Part shown: in pieces, positions 1 through 5,138 of the stretch
How positions within the stretch are numbered: position 1 is the first letter of the stretch
Layout: the number at the start of each line of letters is the position of its first letter
Origin: an uncultured Megasphaera sp.
GTDB lineage: Bacteria > Bacillota > Negativicutes > Veillonellales > Megasphaeraceae
Direction: 5' to 3'
NCBI RefSeq assembly: GCF_958350005.1
Contig: NZ_CATWFF010000124.1
Coordinates: 1 to 6,143 of the forward strand
DNA: 6,143 nt
Translations under genes and position numbers: made by a program
The notes under the pieces: model-generated
What the model saw: only the letters and a program-made list of their open reading frames with translations
Told to the model about the DNA's origin: nothing
Databases searched by the model: none

Positions 1-1
1 C

Positions 2-103
2 AAGAAAGGAAGTAGAGGTACAAAAGATATGACTTGGGACCGTAGAGTAAGAAATATTGGATCCTGGTTAGTATTTGTATCCATTGCAGCTTCTTATATG
101 TAG
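2..103 (+). CDS. C-terminal end of a truncated upstream protein, possibly an outer-membrane receptor
   Basis: An open frame enters from the window edge and ends at TAG 101-103, giving 33 residues that finish in SWLVFVSIAASYM. The end alternates hydrophobic and small residues and has an aromatic residue next to last. This resembles the last beta-strand of an outer-membrane barrel, and a TonB-dependent receptor is a natural gene to sit just upstream of exbB. The usual terminal Phe is absent (the protein ends Tyr-Met), and 33 residues cannot identify a family. The fragment is visibly more AT-rich (about 37% GC over the first 100 bases) than the genes downstream and uses AGA and GGA codons. The open frame is clear, the receptor identity is a guess, and a cytoplasmic protein is not excluded. 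Confidence 0.45.
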   Translation, partial: KKGSRGTKDMTWDRRVRNIGSWLVFVSIAASYM

Positions 104-110
104 GTAATAT

Positions 111-147
111 CTGCTTTCGTATGCCAGCAGTTTTACAATATAGTATT
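111..147 (+). promoter_or_regulatory. Possible weak hairpin and -10 element in the gap before exbB
   Basis: The 72-base gap between the truncated gene and exbB is AT-rich. CTGCT (111-115) can pair with AGCAG (126-130) around a 10-base loop and is followed directly by TTTT, which could act as a weak terminator or attenuator. TACAAT at 134-139 matches a sigma-70 type -10 at five of six positions, but no good -35 lies 16-18 bases upstream. AATA-TAG-TATT at 137-147 is a short palindrome. No convincing Fur box was found. The region may give partial termination after the upstream gene plus internal initiation, or simply be read through. Confidence 0.2.
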
Positions 148-175
148 TCCAACATTAGCGAAGGAGTGTAGGAGA

Positions 176-787
176 ATGGAAGGATTTGCTTATTTTTTAC
201 ATTTATTTCACAGTGGCGGTTTGGTTATGTATCCGCTGCTTGCCCTGTCGATTTTCACGGTAGCCATTGCTATTGAACGGTTCTGTTATTATCGGGCCAA
301 CCGTAAGGATTCCAAGAAATTCTGTATTGGTATTACCCATGCTGTTCAGAATGATCAGTGGGATGCAGCAGAAGCATTCTGCAAAAAATCACCTACTGCC
401 ATTAGCCGCATTATTGCCAACGGCCTCAAACATCGCGACAGCGAAAAGGGCATGAAAGAAGCCTTTAATGAACAGATGACAGTAGAATCCGTTGCATTTC
501 GCCGGTATCTGGACTATCTCAGTGCTACTGTCACCATTTCACCTCTTCTCGGTTTGCTGGGAACGGTTACAGGGATGATCAGCACCTTCAGCGTTCTTGA
601 CAACGGTGCCGGTGCATCGGCCATTACCGGCGGTGTCGGTGAAGCCCTGATCGCTACGGCTACAGGTCTTTGTGTGGCTATTATCGCATTCTGTGTCTAT
701 ACGTATTTTGATCATCAGCTGGATACTATCGTAACAGATACGGAAAAACTGTGCGTTACCGTCGTCAATTCAGCCAATGCCAAGTAA
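176..787 (+). CDS. exbB: ExbB: proton-channel subunit of the TonB energising complex
   Basis: This 203-residue inner-membrane protein belongs to the MotA/TolQ/ExbB family. With ExbD it forms the proton-driven motor that energises TonB for outer-membrane import. Three membrane segments are visible, near residues 14-35, 113-140 and 150-177, with a cytoplasmic domain between the first two. The family signatures are clear: SPLLGLLGTVTGMI at 122-135 and GGVGEALIATATGL at 152-165, including the small and Thr residues that line the channel in characterised ExbB. The length is that of short ExbB/TolQ-like proteins. The start is supported by AAGGAG at 161-166, nine bases upstream; a second AGGAG at 170-174 is too close to the ATG to serve it. 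Because exbD and tonB follow immediately, ExbB is a better call than TolQ or MotA. Confidence 0.93.
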   Translation: MEGFAYFLHLFHSGGLVMYPLLALSIFTVAIAIERFCYYRANRKDSKKFCIGITHAVQNDQWDAAEAFCKKSPTAISRIIANGLKHRDSEKGMKEAFNEQMTVESVAFRRYLDYLSATVTISPLLGLLGTVTGMISTFSVLDNGAGASAITGGVGEALIATATGLCVAIIAFCVYTYFDHQLDTIVTDTEKLCVTVVNSANAK

Positions 788-801
788 GGAGGTAGACGCT
801 G

Positions 802-1206
802 ATGTTTACGAATGCCAGAATGAAAAAGAAACCCGTTTTTATGATTATCCCGATGATTGATATTATTTTCTTTCTTCTTGTATTTTTCATGATGAATAGT
901 TTGCAGACGATCGCACAGAAAGCGCTGTCCGTACAGCTTCCACAGGCGCAGAGCGCGTCGGCACCGGTACAGATGCCTATTATTCTGACTGTCGATGCAG
1001 AAGGACATATTACGCTGGACAATAAGCCGGTCAGCTTTGATGAAGCTTCGGCCATGATGCAGAAACACATGTCTGAAAACGCCAATGCAGCCGTCATTCT
1101 TCAGGCTGATCGCCGTACGGCTCATGGCCAGGTCGTAGCTGTCATGGATATGCTGAAGTCTGCCGGAGTGAAACGGCTGGCTATTGCTGCGGAACAGAAG
1201 GGATGA
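802..1206 (+). CDS. exbD: ExbD: proton-channel subunit partnering ExbB
   Basis: This 134-residue ExbD/TolR family protein has a short cytoplasmic N-terminus, one membrane helix at about residues 12-32 and a periplasmic domain. The essential helix Asp is present as D20 in IPMIDIIFFLLVFFM, equivalent to the proton-carrying Asp of characterised ExbD. The periplasmic part has the usual pattern, with an ILTVDAEGHITLD strand pair near 61-73 and an ILQADRRTAHGQVV segment near 99-112. The ribosome binding site AAGGAGGT at 786-793 is a near-perfect anti-16S match, sits eight bases from the ATG and overlaps the exbB stop codon, so the two genes are probably translationally linked. The gene ends inside the first codons of the tonB frame through an ATGA overlap. 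Confidence 0.93.
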   Translation: MFTNARMKKKPVFMIIPMIDIIFFLLVFFMMNSLQTIAQKALSVQLPQAQSASAPVQMPIILTVDAEGHITLDNKPVSFDEASAMMQKHMSENANAAVILQADRRTAHGQVVAVMDMLKSAGVKRLAIAAEQKG

Positions 1207-1214
1207 TACCTATG
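1198..1214 (+). promoter_or_regulatory. Ribosome binding site that favours the second tonB start
   Basis: AAGGG at 1198-1202 directly abuts the ATG at 1203, which leaves no spacer for that start. The same motif lies nine bases before the in-frame ATG at 1212 (Met4), which is near optimal. The upstream GGA at 1191-1193 could serve 1203 only weakly. Translation at 1203 by re-initiation after the overlapping exbD TGA remains possible. The two starts differ by three residues before the membrane anchor and do not change the function call. Confidence 0.5.
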
Positions 1215-2054
1215 CAGGGAATATCTTGGAAACGGGCATATGCTGGGTCTGCCATCATTCATTTGGCCATTGTCGGCATAGCAGCTGTTTTCCTGGCCGG
1301 GACGGTACTGCATCAGGAACAGCAGCAAATGTATGTCGTCGATTTGGCTTCCAGTGATTTGTCCAGCTCCGGCAGCGGTCATGCCGGAGGCGGCGGTGGC
1401 GGCAGCGAATTATTCCCGGAAAAACTGTCGGAAGCGGCAGTAGCGGAAAAGACGGCTCAGGTAACGCAGTCTCCGCTTACGCCGCAGCCGGATACCTCGA
1501 CGCCAATGCCTGCGTCGGATGCCGTTTCTTCCTCGCCAGCGGCCGCTGATGCGAATGCGTCATCTGCGGCGTCGGCAGGCGTAGCGACAGGTGCTGCCAG
1601 CAGTGATGGCGGCTATGGTACCGGCTCTGGCGGTGGTCAGGGAAGCGGTGAAGGAACCGGTGAAGGTTCCGGCATTGGTTCCGGATCCGGTTCAGGCGTC
1701 GGCGATGGTGTTGGCGACGGACAGGGATATGGTGAAGGCTCCGGTGATGGACAGGGTTCGGGCGACAGCGGCGCCTCTGGTACAGGAACGGGTGCATTTG
1801 ACAGTGACGGATTCTGGTCGGCTGTCAATGCCAACAAATCCTATCCGCCTATGGCCGTTAAGCGAGGCCTGACGGGTACCGTCAACGTAACAGTTACGCT
1901 GGACGGTGCCGGCAACTGTATCGGTGCATCGGCAGATGGCCCGAGTATTCTGTCAAAAGCCGCATTGAATGCTGTATATGCTGCCTGCCCATATCCGAAT
2001 GCAACAGGGCAGACCATTACAATCAACGTGCCAGTTACATTTAATCTTAATTAA
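1203..2054 (+). CDS. tonB: TonB-type energy transducer with a glycine-alternating linker
   Basis: This 283-residue protein transmits force from ExbB-ExbD to outer-membrane receptors. It has one N-terminal membrane anchor (about residues 12-36) carrying the S-x3-H pair, S16 and H20, that is functionally important in characterised TonB. A long low-complexity periplasmic linker (about 50-197) follows, then a C-terminal TonB domain (about 203-283) with YPPMAVKRGLTGTVNVTVTL at 214-233 and a final beta-strand INVPVTFNL. The linker is not the usual Pro/Glu/Lys type: first a GGGGGG patch (62-67), then an Ala/Ser/Pro stretch, then a strictly alternating Gly-X tract. Two Cys, C239 and C262, lie in the periplasmic domain. 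The start is uncertain: the ATG at 1203 overlaps the exbD stop as ATGA, while Met4 at 1212 has better RBS spacing. Confidence 0.9.
   Translation: MIPMQGISWKRAYAGSAIIHLAIVGIAAVFLAGTVLHQEQQQMYVVDLASSDLSSSGSGHAGGGGGGSELFPEKLSEAAVAEKTAQVTQSPLTPQPDTSTPMPASDAVSSSPAAADANASSAASAGVATGAASSDGGYGTGSGGGQGSGEGTGEGSGIGSGSGSGVGDGVGDGQGYGEGSGDGQGSGDSGASGTGTGAFDSDGFWSAVNANKSYPPMAVKRGLTGTVNVTVTLDGAGNCIGASADGPSILSKAALNAVYAACPYPNATGQTITINVPVTFNLN
1611..1793 (+). repeat. Gly-X alternating repeat tract inside tonB
   Basis: In residues 137-187 of the TonB protein every odd-numbered position is glycine, 26 in succession. The alternate positions are mostly Ser, Asp, Glu, Gln, Thr and Val, with no Lys or Arg. The register slips at 188-190 and glycines resume at 193, 195 and 197. 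The DNA is built of related GGN-NNN hexamers (GGTGAAGG, GGCGATGG, GGATCCGG and similar) rather than exact copies, which suggests old expansion followed by drift. The tract is flexible and net acidic and should span the periplasm as an extended linker. Confidence 0.85.
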
Positions 2055-2069
2055 TAAGGAGAGATACTG

Positions 2070-2591
2070 ATGAAATCTATCGTGCTTTATTCTACACGGA
2101 CAGGAAACACCAAGAAAGTTGCAGAAGCAATTGCCAGTGCGCTGCCGGCAGGAACGCCCTGCGTTTCTGTAAAGGAAGTTCCGGCAGATATTGCTTCTTA
2201 TGACTGCGTCTTCATTGGATTCTGGGTAGATCGTGGTTCTGCCGACAAAGACTCGCAGGAAACGATGAAACAGCTCCATAACAAACATGTCGCTGTCTTT
2301 GCTACGCTCGGTGCAGATCCTAAATCTCCTCATGCTGCTGAAAGCCTGGATAAGGGAGCTGCCTTCCTGCCGGAAGGCGTACAGGTTGCCGGTAAATTCA
2401 TCTGCCAGGGCGCAGTTGACCCCAAGCTGATTGAAATGATGTATAAACAGTTCCCGGCTGGTCATCCCCATGGCAAATCGCCGGAACGGGATGCACTGCA
2501 TGCCGAAGCTGCCAAACATCCCGATGCAGCTGATTTGGAACAGGCAAAACAATTTGCCGCCAATGTGATGGCGGCAATTGCCAATGCCTAA
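2070..2591 (+). CDS. Small flavodoxin family protein, probable electron carrier or reductase for haem breakdown
   Basis: This 173-residue cytoplasmic protein is a single flavodoxin domain that binds FMN. The N-terminal strand and phosphate-binding loop are clear: IVLYSTRTGNT, with the loop at residues 8-14. The second loop is GFWVDRG at 50-56 and the third lies around ATLGADP at 78-84, followed by GKFICQGAVDP at 108-118. These resemble the flavodoxin subgroup that includes BilS (bilirubin reduction) and HmuF (Fusobacterium haem/anaerobilin metabolism). The C-terminal part is rich in His (H132, H134, H144, H150), which could matter if it handles haem. AAGGAG at 2056-2061, eight bases before the ATG, fixes the start. 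The gene is 15 bases after tonB and 13 before the radical SAM gene, so a role as electron donor to that enzyme, or as reductase of its product, is a reasonable inference. Confidence 0.85.
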   Translation: MKSIVLYSTRTGNTKKVAEAIASALPAGTPCVSVKEVPADIASYDCVFIGFWVDRGSADKDSQETMKQLHNKHVAVFATLGADPKSPHAAESLDKGAAFLPEGVQVAGKFICQGAVDPKLIEMMYKQFPAGHPHGKSPERDALHAEAAKHPDAADLEQAKQFAANVMAAIANA

Positions 2592-2592
2592 T

Positions 2593-2597
2593 GGAGG
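2593..2597 (+). promoter_or_regulatory. Ribosome binding site that sets the hutW start
   Basis: GGAGG lies seven bases before the ATG at 2605. The longer frame opening at ATG 2578 would overlap the flavodoxin gene by 14 bases, has no ribosome binding site of this quality, and would add nine residues with no family support. The start is therefore placed at 2605. Confidence 0.8.
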
Positions 2598-2604
2598 TCT
2601 TTTC

Positions 2605-4158
2605 ATGAGCTTAGAAGAATTATTTCATAGCTTATCCAGGGAACAGCAGGTATTTCAGTTTGGCGCAGAGACAGATAACCCACTGGCTCATGCGTTCCCG
2701 CGGAAGCGAGTGGTCCATGCCGGCCTGAATGGAACTGTCGTTTCTCCCGATCAGTCACAGGTATTGTGGAATGAACTGATGGCCAAAAGTCCGAAACAGA
2801 AACATACGCAAATGGCCTATATTCATATCCCTTTTTGTAAGACTAAATGCTTGTACTGCGGTTTCTTCCAAAATGGAACGAATCAGGATGTTGAAGATCA
2901 CTATGTCGACTGCCTGATCGATGAGCTCGAAGCTTCTGCTGACAAACCGCGTCTGCGGGACGGCCTGATTCATGCTGTATTTATCGGCGGCGGCACACCG
3001 ACGTCGTTATCTCCGCACAATGCAGAACGCTTGCTGCAAACCATCTGCAAGTGCCTGCCTCTGGCAAATGACTATGAACTGACCTTAGAAGGCCGTATTC
3101 ACGATCTGACACCGGAAAAGATGGATATCTGGCTGGCAAATGGCGTCAATCGCATGTCTCTGGGCGTGCAATCCTTCAACACTAAAGTCCGCCGGTCTGT
3201 AGGCCGATTAGATGATCAGGAAACGGTTCTGAAAAATCTGGCTGCCTTAAAAGCGTATAATCAGTGTGCTGTTGTCATCGACTTAATCTATGGCCTTCCG
3301 TACCAGAATATGGATGTGTGGAAACAGGACCTGGATTTACTCATCCAGTCTGGTGTAGACGGCGCAGACCTGTATCAGCTGAATGTGTTTGATGGCAGTG
3401 ATCTGAATAAAGCCATTCAAAAAGGTACGCTGCCGCCAGCAGCTACGACGGACTACCAGTCCGGCATGTTTGCCTTTGCCAAAGACTATTTGGAAAAACG
3501 AGCCTATCGCCGGCTGAATATCTGTCACTGGAGCTGCAGCAATCGGGAACGAAGCCTGTATAACACACTGGCCCGGTCTGGTTCTGCTATGTTCCCCTTC
3601 GGCAGCGGTGCCGGCGGAAACCTCGACGGCTATTCGACGATGCTCCACCGGGCTATTCAGCCTTACGAAATGTTCGTAGAAGCAGGGAAGAAGCCCTTTA
3701 TGGCCTTGATGAAGCAGTCGCCGCTGCAGCCTATTGTCGATGCCGTACAGAATCAGCTGGAAATGGGGTACATGGATTTAAGCAAAATCTATGCCTTTGA
3801 TGATCGGCTGAAAGACCTGTCCTGGCTTTATGAATTATGGGAAAAACGGGGGCTTGTACATAATAATGGCGTTATGTATACTCTTACAGATGCCGGCCAG
3901 TTCTGGCAGGTAAATATAACACAGACGACATTGGAATGCATCCAGTATCTCATGACCGGGAAAAACGCCATGGTCATGGAACGCGTTGCTGCACAGGACT
4001 CTGAAAAAACAGAATCCATGGTAGAAGCCATGAAGAAAATGAAGGAAATGCAGGGAACTCCGTCTGTGGAAGCCATGAAAAAGATGGCCGAAGCCATGCA
4101 GAACATGAGCCCTGATGAACTTCAGGCCGTCATGAAACGCATGAAAGGCTCCATGTAA
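2605..4158 (+). CDS. hutW: HutW/ChuW-type radical SAM enzyme for oxygen-independent haem ring opening
   Basis: This 517-residue cytoplasmic enzyme belongs to the HemW-related radical SAM group. The [4Fe-4S] motif CxxxCxxC is C78, C82 and C85 within HIPFCKTKCLYCGFF, and the SAM-binding GGGTPT is at 128-133. CLYCGFF, the QLNVFDGSDL stretch at 258-267, and the HWS...RERSLYNTLARSG and FGSGAGG segments (308-338) point to the ChuW/HutW/HmuW anaerobilin-synthase family rather than to HemW itself. Characterised members use SAM to methylate and open haem, freeing iron without oxygen. A winged-helix-like C-terminal part (about 375-450) is followed by an unusual methionine-rich tail (456-517), so the protein is longer than ChuW as I recall it. 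The adjacent flavodoxin and TonB system fit haem use. Substrate and product are inferred. Confidence 0.88.
   Translation: MSLEELFHSLSREQQVFQFGAETDNPLAHAFPRKRVVHAGLNGTVVSPDQSQVLWNELMAKSPKQKHTQMAYIHIPFCKTKCLYCGFFQNGTNQDVEDHYVDCLIDELEASADKPRLRDGLIHAVFIGGGTPTSLSPHNAERLLQTICKCLPLANDYELTLEGRIHDLTPEKMDIWLANGVNRMSLGVQSFNTKVRRSVGRLDDQETVLKNLAALKAYNQCAVVIDLIYGLPYQNMDVWKQDLDLLIQSGVDGADLYQLNVFDGSDLNKAIQKGTLPPAATTDYQSGMFAFAKDYLEKRAYRRLNICHWSCSNRERSLYNTLARSGSAMFPFGSGAGGNLDGYSTMLHRAIQPYEMFVEAGKKPFMALMKQSPLQPIVDAVQNQLEMGYMDLSKIYAFDDRLKDLSWLYELWEKRGLVHNNGVMYTLTDAGQFWQVNITQTTLECIQYLMTGKNAMVMERVAAQDSEKTESMVEAMKKMKEMQGTPSVEAMKKMAEAMQNMSPDELQAVMKRMKGSM
3970..4155 (+). repeat. Methionine-rich tail with a 15-residue duplication at the end of hutW
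   Basis: The last 62 residues (456-517) contain 13 methionines and many Lys, Glu and Ala, and should form amphipathic helices. VEAMKKM occurs at residues 473-479 (bases 4021-4041) and again at 488-494 (bases 4066-4086), a 45-base period. The two 21-base copies differ only at wobble positions. The second copy continues as AEAMQNM, and MSPDELQAVMKRMKGSM closes the protein. The tail lies beyond the catalytic and winged-helix regions. Its function is unknown. Confidence 0.8.
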
Positions 4159-4179
4159 CTTCGTTACCTCTCCTTTTTA

Positions 4180-4185
4180 TATACT
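4180..4185 (+). promoter_or_regulatory. Possible -10 element for the downstream pair of genes
   Basis: TATACT matches the -10 consensus at five of six positions and lies in the hutW-downstream gap just before the hairpin. No clear -35 hexamer lies at standard spacing. A transcript starting about seven bases downstream would begin within the 5' arm of the hairpin and so might escape termination. This is a weak candidate, listed because some promoter is needed if the terminator is efficient. Confidence 0.2.
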
Positions 4186-4189
4186 CCTT

Positions 4190-4230
4190 CGGAAAAGACT
4201 GCATGGGTCCCCCTTTGCGGTCTTTTTCCG
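4190..4230 (+). terminator. Probable intrinsic terminator after hutW
   Basis: The arm CGGAAAAGACTGCA (4190-4203) pairs with TGCGGTCTTTTTCCG (4216-4230) around a 12-base loop, with one G-T wobble and one bulged T. The inner GACTGCA/TGCGGTC stem is followed directly by TTTTT at 4223-4227, as expected for Rho-independent termination. It begins 31 bases after the hutW stop and would separate the exbB-hutW unit from the next gene. Some readthrough is possible, since the next ATG is only 35 bases downstream and no strong promoter is seen after the hairpin. Confidence 0.65.
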
Positions 4231-4251
4231 CAATATATGTGAATACAGCGA

Positions 4252-4258
4252 AAGAAGG
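4252..4258 (+). promoter_or_regulatory. Ribosome binding site that sets the start of the split-barrel gene
   Basis: AAGAAGG precedes the ATG at 4266 by seven bases. The alternative ATG at 4203 sits in the 5' arm of the terminator hairpin and has no purine-rich site before it, so the 21 extra residues it would add are rejected. Confidence 0.7.
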
Positions 4259-4265
4259 TATTGTT

Positions 4266-5102
4266 ATGGGAAACACCTTATTTGTATATGATGACCATCT
4301 GGTGAGCCGCCATGTGGCCGTCATGATGAGCAGCATTGTCAGCATGAGCCGATATATGCCATATGGCGAAACGGCAGCACTGCAGAAATACAGTCAGATT
4401 ATCAATGTCATTCAGGCAGATCCGCAGCATCATACAGCATTGACCCTGCCAGAAGAGGGAAAAGAAAAATCTGTAGGAATCATATTGATCGACGTCGCCG
4501 AAGAACAGGCACCATCTGTACTGGCCCATATTGCTGAGCAGTGGCACATATCGTTTACATTTTCTGCAGTCATCCGTTCGTCTCACTACGCTGAAGATGC
4601 AATTGAAGCTGCAGAACAAATGCTCCGGAGAGATACCGAGCATAACCAGGACCCAGATGTACGGAAAGCTATTGAAAACTTTCTCAATACGCATAATACG
4701 TGCGTACTGGCTACTGCTTCCAGCGCTGGTGACAACGGGATTTCGGTTCGGTCCACGCCCATTGAATATTTGTATGAAAATGGGAAGATTTACATGTTCA
4801 GTGAAGGAGGCCGCAAATTTATCCATATATATCGCAATCCCAACGTGAGCCTGTCTGTGTTTGATCCGTACAGCGGATTTTCCAGCCTGGCAGGCCTTCA
4901 GCTGATGGGGACATGCCGTGTGATTGAGCCGGATGAAGAAGCGTATGAACCTATTGCTGCTCTCAAGGGCATTACGAAAGAACGGATACAGGCAATGCCT
5001 GTTGTATTGCATTTGCTGGAAATCACGCTGCATGAAGCTGTGTTTTTATGGGCTGGATTTCAGGCGGCTGGCAAGGCTGTGCGCCAGACCTATCAGTTTT
5101 GA
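4266..5102 (+). CDS. Two-domain protein: unassigned N-terminal region plus PNPOx-like split barrel (HutZ-like context)
   Basis: This 278-residue protein has no signal peptide and is likely cytoplasmic. Residues 131-270 form a pyridoxamine 5'-phosphate oxidase-like FMN-binding split barrel: CVLATASSAGDNGISVRSTP (146-165), KIYMFSEGGRKFIHIYRNP (174-192) and a LMGTCRVIE strand (213-221), with R162 and K184 as candidate flavin-phosphate contacts. In other haem loci such barrels (HutZ, HugZ) bind haem, which makes a haem- or flavin-linked role plausible but unproven. Residues 1-125 have alternating strand and helix character (TLFVYDDH at the start, VGIILIDVAEE at 70-80) and could be a flavodoxin-like fold that lacks the Thr/Gly FMN loop. 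AAGAAGG at 4252-4258, seven bases before the ATG, decides the start; the longer frame from 4203 begins inside the terminator hairpin. Confidence 0.75.
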   Translation: MGNTLFVYDDHLVSRHVAVMMSSIVSMSRYMPYGETAALQKYSQIINVIQADPQHHTALTLPEEGKEKSVGIILIDVAEEQAPSVLAHIAEQWHISFTFSAVIRSSHYAEDAIEAAEQMLRRDTEHNQDPDVRKAIENFLNTHNTCVLATASSAGDNGISVRSTPIEYLYENGKIYMFSEGGRKFIHIYRNPNVSLSVFDPYSGFSSLAGLQLMGTCRVIEPDEEAYEPIAALKGITKERIQAMPVVLHLLEITLHEAVFLWAGFQAAGKAVRQTYQF

Positions 5103-5138
5103 TTCCGGGATGCAGTATGGGCATGAGGAGCGCATGAA

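Noticed and set aside
104..175. Fur box or riboswitch upstream of exbB
   Set aside because: No sequence close to the 19-base Fur consensus and no complex folding beyond a five-base-pair stem was found.
1637..1837. Minus-strand open frame rich in Pro-x repeats (PEPSP, PTPSP), resembling a classical TonB linker
   Set aside because: It is the mirror of the Gly-X tract: GGN codons on one strand give CCN-type proline codons on the other. It has no ribosome binding site and lies entirely inside tonB.
1591..1872. Plus-strand frame overlapping tonB
   Set aside because: A shadow frame of the glycine-rich repeat with no ribosome binding site or recognisable protein pattern.
2578..2604. Longer start for the radical SAM gene
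   Set aside because: It would overlap the flavodoxin gene and lacks a ribosome binding site, whereas GGAGG is ideally placed for 2605.
1953..2606. 217-residue minus-strand open frame
   Set aside because: It lies opposite the flavodoxin and the end of tonB, both well supported, and is low in recognisable structure.
4203..4265. Longer start for the split-barrel gene
   Set aside because: The ATG lies within the terminator hairpin and lacks a ribosome binding site. The start at 4266 has AAGAAGG at seven bases.
4278..5033. 251-residue minus-strand open frame
   Set aside because: It is antisense to the split-barrel gene, which has clear domain motifs and a ribosome binding site. The antisense protein has no recognisable motif.
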